Below, piece after piece: positions 34,662-47,900 of a stretch of 64,000 bases of DNA (the first letter of the stretch is position 1; each line of letters opens with the position of its first letter). The notes beneath the pieces were generated by a model. It made no database searches and had not been told where the DNA came from. It saw nothing but the letters and a program-made list of their open reading frames with translations. Source of the DNA: Armillaria gallica (lineage: Eukaryota > Basidiomycota > Agaricomycetes > Agaricales > Physalacriaceae); the NCBI GenBank assembly GCA_037576215.1, contig JBANDB010000019.1:131501-195500 (forward strand). The letters are read 5' to 3'. Made by a program: the position numbers and the translations under genes.

Positions 34662-37600
34662 CTTCCAAGCTATAGGACTAATTTTGAAGAAATATCCATG
34701 CAGCTGACGCGAAACTTGAAGGCATGGAGACTGTTCTGATGAGATGCTCCAGGATCATCAACCAGGGATATCGAAGAGTTGTTTTTCTTCCGCCAGTATT
34801 ATAACGGATGTACAATATGGTGATACAAGATAAGTGGTTACGAAGGGAGACATGAGAGTTCGTTTTTAAGAACTGCCTGGGCCACCTGTTTCGAGATACT
34901 CCTTGCAGCGCTGCGCGACCAAATTTACTGTCACTAAATAATAGGGAAATGAAAACAACGGCTGTAATCCTACCGGGGGACTCGAGAACCCTCACAGACG
35001 CCCTTCCTCCGAGTCGGAGTCCCTAATTTAAGATCGCGTTAAACGAACCTTCGGTAGTCTTGGATACCCAGAAGTTTAAACTTGACTCATAAAGACTTCA
35101 TCGGCAACATTGTTGTGTAGTGAGTGTGAAGACCGCTGGAAAATCTTGACTATGATGTGTTATCCACAATGAACAATTATGACGGGGATCAGGAAGTGTT
35201 TCATACTCCGGCATGTGAATGCATGTGCGTCGTGCCTGATAGGTCATAGATGAAACAGGTCCCGCCAAGATGAGCTCGAGGAAGGATTACTAAGATCTAG
35301 GCTGTCACGCACAAGGCCGCAAACTGTAGATATAAGAACAAAGTGGCAGTATAGCAGGTCACTATGAAGTCCGCGGGTTTGAAGTCTTCTGGCATCTTTA
35401 AAAGGGACAAGACCGAGACCAAGAAGTTTACCGACGGAGTAGTTAGGAAACGGAGAGACATGATGGATGTCATTATAGGATACAGCTTTCCAGGTTTGCA
35501 TGATAGTTACCTGAGTTAGTGGATGTGACGTCGAGAACAACCATTCCGATGAAGATGGCGATACGAGGAGGATGGGTGAGCCAGATGACTCGAGTCTTCA
35601 TTATGCGTGAAATGGCGGTACCAGTCGTCATCGGCTGATTTTTAGTATGTCCACTGATTCCTTGGCCTATAGAATGAGTCCCCCGTAGTGTCATTTGTGC
35701 ATCCCCACCGTCTTAACGATCAACGCGCGTCGATGGGGAGAGGATTCCAAAGAGGGAGCTGACGACCTCCTAGGACGAGCAATGCGACGAGAAATTTTCC
35801 TAAGATCAACCTCGATACTACTCCGGTATAGATGACGATGCTGTCTCCACGAAGACGGATGCATAATAGACGGTAAAATAAGGTAGAGATCTATTACAGC
35901 TCCCGAGGCATAGCAAGGAAGGCAGTAGAGCATATAGTTTCGGAAACATTAAGACGAGTAGGCCACGTAATAGCTGGGACGGCATGCATGCGCCTTAGTC
36001 ACAAAAGGTCATCCGTAGCCGAGAGGTTTGACCCTGGCCTTGTGTTAGTCCGCCGAGCAGGTGGCGGGTGGCGTTACACTGTACAATCATGATCGAACTT
36101 CGAAGAAGTTAATTGATTCATGAAGATCAAGTAGACTCGGACGTGACAGTGATACTGATCAAGCAAGGACACGAGCATTTGGAGTCGTGTATGCAAAGTC
36201 CGGCCTAGCTACTGTGCAGCGAAAACCTGTTACTAGTTGGAAGAAATGACGTCAATGTTCAATCAATGTCTGCCAGCGAACATTTCATATTGAAAGTCAC
36301 GGTCGGTCACACTCCTTCCATTTTCATAGTCGGCCAATCGCAAGCACTTTCCACTTTCCACTTTCGCTGATCGCATCATTTCCCCCTCCGAGTCTTTCCA
36401 ACCTTTTTTCACTTTCTTGCCGTCGGAAAGGACTATCACTATCCTCTTGGTTCATGATTTGGTGTTTAAAGCCTAGTTATCGGACTGACAAAGAATCGAT
36501 CATCTGCAAGATACAAGCCAGGTCTATAGTGGTCAGCCTCGGTACCTTGTAGGTCCGAGGTGTGAACTGGAGCCACGGAATGCAGGATATGTTTCGAGTA
36601 ACGAATGAAACATCTGGGTGAGTCAGTATTTGTCTTACTTGGCTCAGTCAACTCGTAATTCGACATCTGTCATAGCGTTCGTGACCATCCAAAGATGGAG
36701 AGTCAGGCGACACTCACAACTCGCAACCAATGTGTGCGATTTACACATCACCAAGGAGCTCCAAAGCATAAAGAAATATCCGCAAACCATTCAATATTTT
36801 GAGCTCTATTCGCCACATAGATAGAGACGCTTCGCTATGCGGGAAGTGAAAACCTTAGGTACGGCCACACGCCGGGAAACTCCCGATCTGACCATACTAT
36901 TTTCCTCATTAACTCTGTCCGTGGTATCTCGCCTGCATTGCTTTAGCTTTGAACAAGCAATAACAACGTTCATGCATAGTCCCCCTTTTGTTTCAAATTT
37001 GTACTTATGACTGTCAATGACGGCAGAAAAAACGAGAGCTAAGGGTATTCTTATCAACCCAGGCTACATCACATCGAAGGTAGTGGGAATCACATGCAAC
37101 TCGCATCAGAACACCTCATGACTTTGGACGTCCGTCTACGTTCACCTCCATAGCCCGTTCTCTTTGGCTCCCTGAGTTACGTTGGGAAGGCGAGTAGGAT
37201 AGAGCGCGTCTTGTGCGGAACGTTATTCCATTGTCATTCTATTCCACGATATGATCCGAGTTACCGTCCTCGAGCCTACTGCACGCACCCGTCTTGCATT
37301 AGACGAGATGAAACTATTTGCCGCCAATATCTCAGTCTGTTTTATTGTTCTTATTCTGACATGCATCTCACAGAAATCAAGCTCAATGCTCATAATCCTG
37401 GCCGTAGTCATGTCTTCAGGCGGGCAGCGGTATGTCTTGGAATGGTTTCGAGGCGATATCTTCTCTCGCTTACTTCCTGATGTGGATTTTCATTAGAATG
37501 CTGTCTCACTGTACTGCATCTCCCTACCCACGCATTCAGTTAATGCCTTTCCTCTTCGATTATTGGCCTTTACGATTTCAAGGTAAAACCACTGACGCAA

Positions 37601-37880
37601 TTCATCGTACAGTAAGACCTTCTTCCACGAAGTCTGTTTGAACTTCTTGAAGATGTGATTTGAATAGGAAAAGTCTGTCATGTCCCTCAAGAGAGCTGCA
37701 TAATTTTCCGAATCCAGCGAGCGCAAAGGTTACCTTTCATCGTCTGCTCTCAGTGATGCCTGCCAACGGCTCTTGGCAAGCAGTAGACGCCGAGCTGAGC
37801 GGAAGACAGCAAGGCGGTTTTGTGCATCTCTGTTGGCACATACCTGTATGTCTTCTCAAGTTCTATATATTTTCTCGAAG

Positions 37881-39249
37881 GTAGGCACAACTGTTTTTAC
37901 TGTATCTAATTGGCATGTGATGTAGAAGAACAAATAAGCAGTCCATTCCAGTACAAGGATAGGTGCGTTCTGTTCTCATATTTCAGCGCGACGATGTTAA
38001 TATTTTCGTTTCTTACAGCTGACCTCGAAACACGCCTGCGGCGCGATGTGCACGCCAACATAGCAATGCGAAGACCCCAAAAGATCACTACGGCTCATCC
38101 GGGAGTCGTCTTCGTACCCCTGATCATGATGTTTCACGCATAGTTCTTTCACATTGAGACTTTACAGTCGACCTCCTCCCCAATTGGCATGTCATACAGA
38201 ACGATTTATCCTTATTCCGTTATTCTCATTCTCTTCATTGTAATTTTCGTTCACTGTCGCGATGACCAAGAAAACGCTGAACCATCCTGTTGGGAATAGA
38301 CGTCGGCAGGCACAAAGGACGTGACGGATATGGCTCGAACGAACGTATATTCGTGGAGAACAAAAGACGGCGTAGCCGTCGGCCCAAATGGCTGTGAAAC
38401 CATATCCTCAACACATCCCTTTTCGACAGCTGGAGCTCTCTGGTGGTAGGGAATGCCTTACTCCCTCGTGTGCCAGTGATAAATGCCAATCCAAGAATCC
38501 TCCCCGCCTCTAACGTCTGAGAGTCCTGGGCGCTTCTTTGCTTGCTTCAGAGACTAGGCTGCTAAGTGGTGTCTCCCAATAGAATCCCATCGAACCATAT
38601 CTTCATAATGAGGACCAAAGTAGGAGGGCGCACTCGCCTTATTTCCTCGATTTGCATCGTGTATCCGTCAAGCCCCGTCCTTGAGTCCTGCGATCCCTTG
38701 ACCTGGCCGCTGGAAACGAAGTCTCTCTCCGCACTATGCTCGTACCCCTCCCCAACAAGCTTGGTATAGTATATTTGTCCCTGCTTTTGTCCAAAAACTG
38801 AGCCACATCGGAGATGGTCTCTCTCTGATGTCGTCTCTGAAGAACCTTAAAAGTGACGACAAAAGCCCTGGAGGCGTGAATCAGCCGCGTGATGTTTTAC
38901 CTCCTGTTCCTTTCTGTCACGTCGTGCTTAGATGGACGGCGGCCCTTAGTTTCTAAGAAACCGCCATATTGGCTTGAAGGCCAAGAGGCATCGGAAATGT
39001 CGTGTTTTGCAGGATTATCTGCGACACGCACGTGCATCCCAAGGCGCTGTCAGGGTCCGGGAGATCAAAGGGACGTAAAGTTTATTCTCCGCAGGACTCT
39101 GAGTCGCATGGTTAACACAAATTAAGGGAGGACGGTTATCCAGTGCTACCACCAATACGGCTAGCATTCATTCAAGCGAAGATAACCTTAAATCCTTGTC
39201 ATTGTCCCCTTGAGCTGGCGCTCCTAAGATTACCACCAGCTTCAGACAC
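37881..39249. other. Spacer between the two duplicated segments
   Basis: No recognisable gene. Plus-strand frames at 38566-38769 and 38889-39125 have no domain I know. Confidence 0.35.
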
Positions 39250-39788
39250 GAGAGACGGGATCCTACATCCCTCTGTTCACTGCGCTTATTTTGTCTTTTA
39301 TGACACAAGATGTCTTCACTATGAGAGGAACTATTGAGCGCATAGGAAGGGCGCTTTGGTGCTATGTACTGCGCATAATTAGTAAGATGCATCGTTAGCA
39401 CTGTTTCCGTCCCTGAACGCAATGTCAACCTTGAATCCCTGAATCCTGCTGTGCATAATCAGCTGATAAGGCACATTCACCGTTCCGTCGATTCTCCGAC
39501 GATGAGGTGATCGAAGGGGTAATTTAGCTCTGTCTGACACGGGACCGAACCCTTTCTTCTAGAAAGTATAAACACGGTACACAAGGCTAAGGCGCGTCGA
39601 TCTTGTGATTAGCGTTTCCACGACGCGATCCTAATATGTATATGGGACTTTGCTGTTTTCTCTCAAGTCATGATCAACAGCCACTGGTAGCATAAATATC
39701 CGGGTCTATTTGCCATACAAATCAAGAATATCGTGGGTATTGTTACAGACACATTCTACCATCGCCCACCTAGTCTTCTCGTTACTAT

Positions 39789-40129
39789 TTAGACGTTGAT
39801 GGTAAACACACTTGCAGCTCTATGCTCATAAGAGGTTGGGCACCAAAAACATATAAGGGGTCTCTCACGGCAAGGTTACGGTCCCCCCATTATCACGCTT
39901 GATGAGAACTAATTGCGTACCCTGAAATATGTTGATGTCAGTTGCATCATTCCAATACAGTCTTCGAAACAAAGGGTTACTAACATCCGACAAACGACTC
40001 GTGGACTGTAAGACTCCGGTTGACAGTTGACCAGTCGAGTCAAAGAACAAGATGCGTGAACCAGCCTAGAGAAGTGAGTAGTATCGACGCGTTGTGAATG
40101 ACGAGTGTGCGTACTGGAAAGACGTTCAT
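39789..40129 (-). CDS. Four-exon small protein (56 residues), copy 2
   Basis: Exons are 40115-40129 (ATG, 15 nt), 39985-40065 (81 nt), 39869-39921 (53 nt) and 39789-39810, with introns of 49, 63 and 58 nt and GT-AG ends. The product reads MNVFP, AGSRILFFDSTGQLSTG, TSRLSD, then GTQLVLIKRDNGGTVTLP and VFTINV, ending at TAA (39789-39791). Exon 3 differs from copy 3 by one residue in 17, while exon 2 differs at about 11 of 27. Introns are as diverged as the surroundings, so the protein appears to be kept by selection. TATTTAA lies 61 nt upstream of the ATG. The neighbouring stretches of the duplication unit show no comparably intact frame. Function unknown. Confidence 0.7.
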
Positions 40130-40183
40130 AGTGAAAAAAGTTCGAGGGGGTAAGTGCTAACGAAGCCGACGCGAAGCAGTAGC

Positions 40184-40190
40184 TTAAATA
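40184..40190 (-). promoter_or_regulatory. TATA-like box of small-protein gene 2
   Basis: TATTTAA on the minus strand, 61 nt before the ATG, conserved with the other two copies. Confidence 0.55.
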
Positions 40191-43100
40191 CTTTGATCAA
40201 TCTGGACCAAACGGGCCATGCAACTGAGCTCGAACTCGAATGATATGGAAGGCGCGGGGACGGCGTCGGATGAAGTCACTCTCAAGTCATCAACCACGGT
40301 ATTCAAAATTTACCGTGCCCTCATCACCAAGACTTCTCACAGCAACAATGTGGCTACAGTATCGCATGCTTCTGCTTTGCTGTAAGGCACAAGTGCATGC
40401 CGGCGACAAAGAAGAGCGTGATAGATATCCGGTTACGAAGGAGAGCCTGAGAGCTCGTGCTTAAGGACATTGTGATCAACGCTGGGCCGCTGGGTTTGAC
40501 TCCGAGATGGTCCTTGCAGCAGCAATCTTGTACTGAGTGACTCATCATACCGCTGCTAAAGAAAAGACATAGTAATGAAGTAAGCATGAAGGCTATAGGT
40601 CTGAAAGACTACATCAATCCTATTGGGAGACGTGAGAAACTCACAGTCGTTCCTTCCTCCGACTCAGTGTTTTCTGTTTGAGATCAACTTGAACTACCTT
40701 CGACGGTGGTTAATAGGTCTTATTCAAAGTTTTAAACGTCTTGTGGGCATTGGGGGCGAATGTGAAGACCGCCCGTCGCCGCCCATAATTGATGAATTTT
40801 TGACTAGGATGTGATATCCAAGCTTTATCCAGAAGTGCCAGAGTAAATCCTGATGCATGGCATGGTAAAACAACGGAAAATGTGGTACTGCACTATAGAT
40901 GAAATTACTGGATATACTATCGATTGCTCATACCGACTCATACTCGATATCCTAGCTGATAACCATCTTATCACGCGCAATGATCAATGGTCATTCATAC
41001 CAAGCGCATCCGACTCCCAGACTATCGCGAAATGCACATGTCCATTGAATGCGTGACAAGCTACACAGAACGAGCGTTGAACACCACCACAGTGAAGGTC
41101 AACTATATTTTTATGGTACAGAGCGTCAAAGGACGGGGATCAAGAACTGTGTCGTACTCCACCTCGTGACTGTCGGGGGGAGACCAGTAGCACGTGGAAC
41201 GCGCCCGATAGGTCGTAGTTGAAACAGGTCCCACCCAGACGAGCTCGAGGAAGGATTACGAAGTTCTAGCCTGTCGTACACCAGGCTTCAAGTTTCAGGG
41301 AGAAGAACAAAGTGACAATACAGCAGATAGATGGGGAAGCCGTTGCTGTGAGATGCGGACTAAAGTATTTTGACGTATCTAAAAAAACGCGGTCTAGACA
41401 GGGAAGTTCAACGACGGAAGCTGAGAGATATGACAGATGTTGATATAGGCCACATTGGGACTTATCACGAAGAGCTGATCAACTTCCCTCACTCACAGAG
41501 CTTTCCAGGGTAGAAAATTCTATGAGAATGACCTTGATTGGTAGATATGACATCGATAAGACTAGCCTTCTGACTGAAGATAGGGGTGCGAGGAGGGCGA
41601 GTCAGTAATACAACTGGGGCCTTCTTTACGCAAAAAGCGGGGGTACGGGTCGTCATCTGCCGCTGATTAGTATGTCGACTGATCCCTTTGTCTTACGATG
41701 ACTTATCTGTAGTATCATGAATGCACTCTCACCATCTCGGCAACCAGCACCCGCGTTGATGGAGAGAAGATGCCGAATGAGGCTGAAGACGAACAATGCG
41801 AGGAGAAAATTCGAATAGTGTCCCCACGATGTCATTGAAGACGGCTGCAGAGGAGAACGCAAGGCCACGTAGAGCTCTATCACAGCTCCCGAGGCAGGGC
41901 AAGACAGCATGTAGAGTGATACGGACTTGATTCCGGCATCATTGTGACGAGTAGGACGCCTAACGGCCGACAGAGCGTATATGCACTTTAGTCATAAAGG
42001 GTCGCCCGTAGCCGGGTGATTGGACCCCTCATCGTAGTCCGCCGAACAGGTGTTACTATATAGTCGTGATCGAAACAATTGGAACTGATTCACGAGGAGC
42101 AATTAGAATTAGACGCGACAGAGATGGCAATAATAGTCAAGCAGGTTCAGAGGCAGCTTTGATCATACAAGTTCTGACCCAACCGCGGCTGGCGGATGCC
42201 TGTTGCTACTCGAAGGAAACAAATTGGCACAAAGACAATGTTCATGTTAAAGATTTCAAATTGGCCATCACAATCGGTCACACTCCTTCATTTTCGCTGA
42301 TCACATCATTTTTACGTCTTGCGTCAGTAATCTTGTTGGCAAATACCTTATCTACTTTCTTACCAGAGCGAAGGACTGTCACTATCCTCTCAGCTCATGA
42401 ACTGGTGTTAAATGTTCAGTAACACGACCAACAGATGACAAAGAATTGACTGAAACCAGATCCGTAATGACTAGCCTCGGTGCCTGGTGTGCAATCAAAT
42501 ACTTCGAGGACCAAGATATGAAATCAGTGCTAGGGAATCCCCGGAATTTCAGGGAAAAACGTGAAGCCTCTATGTGAGTTTATACTTAGATCCGGTCTGA
42601 CTCGTCATACGACATCTCTAATAGCCTCCCTGACCATCCAAATATGGAGAGTCAACCCGCCACCATACATCTCCAAAACACCAATAAATCTCCAAGCCCT
42701 GCTCACCGCACAGAATAGCGTCACTATACAGGAAGTGAAGCATCGAGGTATGAGCGCACGCCGCACAAATCCGTATCTGACTATACTATTTCCCTCATTT
42801 GCTCTTTTTTCTCTCGCCTAGATTTGATGAAAAATATCACGAGTATGTTCATGCATTGTCTTACTTTGTCTCCAAACCTCTACCCATGATTGCAGATAAC
42901 TGGAGAATGCGAGACTTGGGCGCATTTTTATCAGCCCGGGCAAGGTCAGAAAGCAATCAAGAGCTCGCTTTAGGACACCTCATTTCTTCCGATGCGTCCG
43001 TCGACCGTGCACCTCCATTGACCGTTCTATTTCGCTCTCTGAGTTCCGTTGTGAGGGTGAGTAAGATATAGAGTATCTTGCCCGGAACATTAGTCCCTTC

Positions 43101-43690
43101 TCATGAGATTCTACAATATGATCCGAGCGACCTTCCTCGAGCGTTGTTATCCTTCTTATTCTGAAGTCTATATCATAACCGTCAAGCTCAATTCTCAGTG
43201 CGCTGACAGGAGTTATGTCTTTAGACTTGCAGTGGCTGTGGTATGTGGCGCAATATGAGCAAAGTTTGGCTGCCTTATTGATGTCATGAATCCAGGAGTT
43301 TAATAGTATGCAGTTCCCGGGACCAGCGGAATACTCACTCAGTCAGCTTTGAGTGTAGCAGTCAATAAAGCGGTGCCGCTTTCAAGTCCTCTCTCGCTAG
43401 CTTCCTCACGTGAACTTTCTTTAGACACTGCTTCGCCGTACTGGCTCGCCTTACACACAGATCCATCTAATGACCTTCACCTTCGCTTCTTGCCTTTTGG
43501 GATTTCAAGGCCGGAACACTGACGAAGTGAAGAACTAGTTTCCTTTCGTCATCTGCTCCTAGTAAACCTACTCAATGGCTGATCTTGTCACGAGAGATCA
43601 GTACAAGCCCAGCTGATGCCAGGAAGATAGTAAGACCACTTATACATCACGGTTGGCACATTGTTTTTTGATTCTTCCTCGTTGTTTTGC

Positions 43691-44677
43691 TCAACTATAT
43701 TTAGGGCCAAGAGAATTTTGCGAGCGATCCTTGTGAGCTTGCGTTCATTTGCATTTTACTTGCGATCACTTGCGTTCCTATCAATGCGTTTATGATCTCA
43801 TCAATGCGTGTTATTACTTATGAATGCGAGCTAAACTTACTGACCAGACTACCTCAAAAATTCCTCGATCCTTACGAGGTTTAAACACTGTTCTGGATAG
43901 ATAATAACATCTGTCGGAAATGTCCAAATCAGGTTATAATTACTTATAAGGTTAAATAATACTGAAATGAGCGAGAAACCCTTATAAGGGGTTATTAGGA
44001 ACAAGCTCGGCAGGATAAGATGCCTTATCAGGAGTTGGCAACGGTTATAATTATTCCAGTTACGATGCGGAAAAATAATTTATTTCTTTCAGATTTCTAA
44101 CAGTTTGTATTTATTATTCAAACAGGACTAGAACACGCTTAAGTAAGCCAGGTAACGTACAAAGGGAAAATATACAATAAGGGGAGTCAAACCAGCAACC
44201 TTAGATAAGTTAACATTTACAGATACAACATTACAGTTACACTACAAGAGCTATACTTAACTACTACATCCAGTTATTAAATGTACTAAGGTCACCTGAT
44301 GTCATCGCACTTGAGCATCGGTTGCTCTTTCTAAGTTCACTTCGGTTGTGCATTCAAAGCAGATCTATTTGAAAATATATGTATAATTTCAGCCATAAAC
44401 ATCTTCATCCTCCAGACCTTCTGTAGCATCACTGGCCTAAACAGTTTCTTGTTGAGCTTCAGCACAAGTATGGCTACCAAGAAGAAACCTCAAATAGAAA
44501 CGAATTAAAGAGCATGTAAACGAGTTGAGGTGGCAAGTAGCACATATAATTAAATATCCTGACAGCTTTCGTGGCCTCAGAGGACATAAATTAAGTAGTA
44601 GAAGCATGCCAAAGATGTATTTTGCCTTCATTTCACTCGCTCGCTCGCCTCAGACCGTACAACCACACAGTGATTGA
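43691..44677. other. Subterminal-repeat-like DNA
   Basis: At 43728-43830 there are several variants of TTGCG(A/T)TC and ATGCGT; the reverse-complement motif CGCAAG(C/T)ATTC recurs at 45480-45560. They may mark two ends of an eroded DNA transposon of about 1.8 kb. At 43980-44010 there is a perfect CCCTTATAAGGG palindrome. No gene was found. Confidence 0.35.
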
Positions 44678-45022
44678 GTGGCTGTGCAGCTTCTTGCTTT
44701 ACTTTTCGCTATCACCTTGTCTTGCCTCCATGCCTCCCCATTCCCACCCACTCACCATCCCCCATATCAATATCGGAGTCAATCACTTTGCTACAATGCA
44801 TTATCGCTGCAAGATAGCCTCCACTACACTGATGGAATTGATATCAGTGGCCATCTGCTACCATGGGAGCTGAACAAACGAGTACCAAGGATGACAGCGA
44901 CAGCAAGTAGGGCGGTGGCGGTGGGTGATGCGAGGGGTGTGAATGATTGGGGAGACTATACTGGGGGGTCAGGGCATGGCTTTACACACGGAGTACGCCG
45001 ATGTTCACTGGGATGGCATTAA
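44678..45022 (+). CDS. Possible small secreted protein, unsupported by homology
   Basis: The 114-residue frame begins MAVQLLALLFAITLSCLHAS, which looks like a classical signal peptide with possible cleavage after LHA. The rest is Gly/Arg/Thr-rich, with only two further cysteines. I recognise no family and see no intron. Secreted small proteins are common in mushrooms, but an open frame of this size can arise by chance, so this is weak. Confidence 0.2.
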   Translation: MAVQLLALLFAITLSCLHASPFPPTHHPPYQYRSQSLCYNALSLQDSLHYTDGIDISGHLLPWELNKRVPRMTATASRAVAVGDARGVNDWGDYTGGSGHGFTHGVRRCSLGWH

Positions 45023-46744
45023 TTTTTTTTCATTTCGAAAATATTTATTACTTTCAAAGTTGGCTATGTAATGTATTCATATCAAGCCTTTTTAGTGTAG
45101 TGGTCAAATGTATTAGGTAGATAGTTGACGGTTAATGTTCAATATCAATTCTGAGTGACATTGGTACCATTTTTGCGTTGGGAAAAAAAAGTCATCCCTT
45201 TTAATGTGCTTATATCCTCATGGGTTCCGTATATGGTAACCAGCCATCTTATCTGGTGATTATATTCTCGGGCCATACCTTATCTCTAGCTTATCAGGGT
45301 GATCAGCTTATAAGGCTGAAATGAAATTTCTGACATCAAGTAAATAGTTTTAAGACTTGATAGACAGTAAATTACCTACCCACGAGGTCCCCAGCCAGGA
45401 TGGTTCAGTGGTCTGTAGACAGCATACTACCATCACAATATCAGTGAAAGTCTGAATGCAAGTCTAATCATATGAACACAAGCATTCTAACATGGCTCGC
45501 AAGCATTCTAGCATTGCTCGCAAGCGTTTAACCAAGAACGCAAATGAACACAAGTGTGACAGGTCTGTCACGTTTGCATTTGATACCAATTTTCCACTCA
45601 TTCAAATCAAGTTCAACTATGTGTTCACGTTTTCACGCATGCATTTGTCATGTCTGCATGAGCATGACATGGATGTGTTTGTTGGGCATCTTGTGCATTT
45701 GAGCTTACAGACACCTGTAAAATTATTTTATTAGTCACAGTGTAAGTAATACTTACTGCCTACCAGATTTATACCCAGTATGACATCGACCCCAGCCATA
45801 ATTAACTTTCTTTGACATGGTAGAGTCTCTGTACAGCTGAGTCCATTAATGTTTGAGCTGGTATTTTAAATGTAAGAGCATTTGGAGATTTTAAGAGATG
45901 TTAGAGGCTCTGAGGTATGATAATCTTCAGTAAAAACCATGGTTCCGAGTCCTATGAATATAGGATTACTTGGTCATTATATGTACGGGACACCCTGTGG
46001 GAAATTTCACAACATCCATCACGCATTTTGCCACTTGGGCTTGCCATGAGAATTGTTTGCTTTTGTCCATCAATTTTTGGTCTGTACTTCCATGACTCCT
46101 CCTTCTCCTCGCTTGTCCTCTGGTGCTCCCTTCGCTTGCCTGCCCAAGTCACGTACCATAATTGATGTTGGTCATTCCCAAATGTCATCTCTTATTTTGG
46201 TTGTTGAACTTGTGGTTTACACATCTTTTTTGCTTCATCGCCACCTATTCTCCATTTATTTTTCCTCGCTCTATGCTATGCTGTATATATGCTGTATCAT
46301 TGCGGGTATTCTTTACTCTTCATGGATATCCTCTTCTTATGGTCCTGCCACCTTTCTCTTTTGGCCCACTTGTCCTCCGTTACATATGATATCTGTTTAT
46401 CACTCACATTGTGTTACATAACCTGAACAGCTATCTCTCAATGGCATATTGTCTCTGCCAACATTGAGGTATGTTAAATATCAAAATCCTCTCCCATGGG
46501 ACAAAGACCGCAACACTGAATTTGAGTATTCTGGCTGCAGCTATAAAGACTGTGCATATTGGACTTTTTCTGAGTCTCTGTCGCTCATCTTCTGCTATGG
46601 ACAGCCATGATTCTGAGCCACCTGGCACACCATCACCTTCTGACAAGCACAACACATGAAGTTCACAACAAGCATCATGTGAGTGTACAGGAAACACCTT
46701 GAAACCACCGATGCACTGAAAATCTATTGCACACAACTGGCACC
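45023..46744. other. Intergenic, no gene recognised
   Basis: It holds the CGCAAG-rich segment at 45480-45560 and unsupported frames on both strands (45917-46421 plus, 46431-46736 minus). Confidence 0.35.
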
Positions 46745-47900
46745 ATGGAGGAGCACTGAGCCGATGTAGTCTAAGACCTTGTGCAGGTTCCCGAGATTTC
46801 TTTGGAAGACTACAAGAGGTTTATTCTTCCACACTGCGATGATCTAAACTACGTTGAAAAGATCATCAAAGCTCTTCAGCACAAAGGCATGCTGAAAACC
46901 TTTAACGGTGCATTAGGATTATGATGTTCAGCCTTTCCTAATGATCCCAAAGATAGTGGGAAACTGGAAGACGACACTTTCAAGCACATGGCAACTATCG
47001 CTGCCACCATTGTCGAGGCAACATGAGAGGCACAGAACCTACAATGGTCATGGAGTGCAGACCTTGCGAACTGGCACTTTCAGAAGGATGAAATGGTGGC
47101 TTCAAGTCCAATGGGCACTACAGGATCCTTCAATCTAGACAACCAAAGTGCTTCAAGGATGCAACATCGGATACAGCCATGGACATGCCTCCTCAGTTTG
47201 TCAGCATGAGTGGCACTCATATTTATGCTCAGACATGCTCACCTTACAGCAACCTGTGGATGATAGGATAGGCTTGCCTGTGATCGACCAGTGCTAGAAG
47301 AATACAAGAAGCATGACCAGAAGACCGGAATGATGCAAGAACTGACCTCGTTAAATCTGCTTAGCCTCACCTGCCTTGTTGCAAAGGATTTTGCCAAGTT
47401 GGTTGGCTACACCTCTCAACATATGCACCAGTAAATGCAAGCCTGGATACCTGACGCCTGTGGACACGTCCACATTCAAATTACTCTTCTTTCCAAGAAG
47501 GCACTTCAGAGCCATACAGCCTGACAGACAATCTTGCTTGACCATCGCCCACCTCTCTGCTCTATGTCGATGGCATTGTTCCATACAACCACCAAGTCGC
47601 TCTTTGTGGAGGGTTGAGCTCTATGGCATATGGATATCGCAAACCAGACTGTGTTGATTACTTATGCATGCCCTTGGGCAAGACATAACAAGCAGCCTGC
47701 AATGGCTATTTTGCTGTTTGTCATTCTGCAGGAAAAAAAGGTTCAAACCAGGCTCTTCCTCCGTGTACCACCCACAAAGTTGATGGGATCTTCATGGTGC
47801 CATCGCTGCCATCAGTCAAGCAAAAGGCAATGACCACACATCAAAGCACTCTTGACTCAAATCTGCAAGTCCATTCTTCCCTTCATGTATAAGGATCTTC
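46745..47900 (+). pseudogene. Unrecognised degenerate protein-coding gene
   Basis: A plus-strand reading remains protein-like across several in-frame stops: PEISLEDYKRFILPHCDDLN near 46790, then KDSGKLEDDTFKHMATIAAT near 46950, then ADLANWHFQKDEMVASSP and GSFNLDN near 47060-47140, and LTSLNLLSLTCLVAKDFAKL near 47345-47400. Stops occur near 46923, 47024, 47198 and 47436. I cannot name the family and no catalytic motif is evident. The one-frame continuity argues for a decayed gene rather than chance. Confidence 0.4.

Larger units (their letters stand above)
33590..37880. repeat. Segmental duplication, copy 1
   Basis: Matches 39250-43690 in the same orientation. Anchors include TTCTTCTAGAAAGTAT at 34018 and 39556, CCTCGAGGAAGGATTAC-like sequence near 35270 and 41240, CGTAGCCG near 36015 and 42008, and ATATGATCCGAG near 37248 and 43118. 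Similarity is patchy (old). Besides the small gene at 34243-34590 it contains minus-strand pieces at 35240-35940 that look like remnants of a hydrophobic protein in both copies; I cannot name it. Confidence 0.75.
39250..43690. repeat. Segmental duplication, copy 2
   Basis: Partner of 33590-37880, displaced by about 5.6-6.0 kb; the displacement changes along the unit, which shows indels. It contains the small gene at 39789-40129. I see no terminal repeats or flanking target duplications, so this looks like a tandem duplication rather than a transposon. Confidence 0.75.

Noticed and set aside
33590..43690. The repeated 4.3 kb unit as a transposable element
   Set aside because: No terminal repeats, target duplications or transposition genes were seen, and divergence is patchy as in an old tandem duplication.
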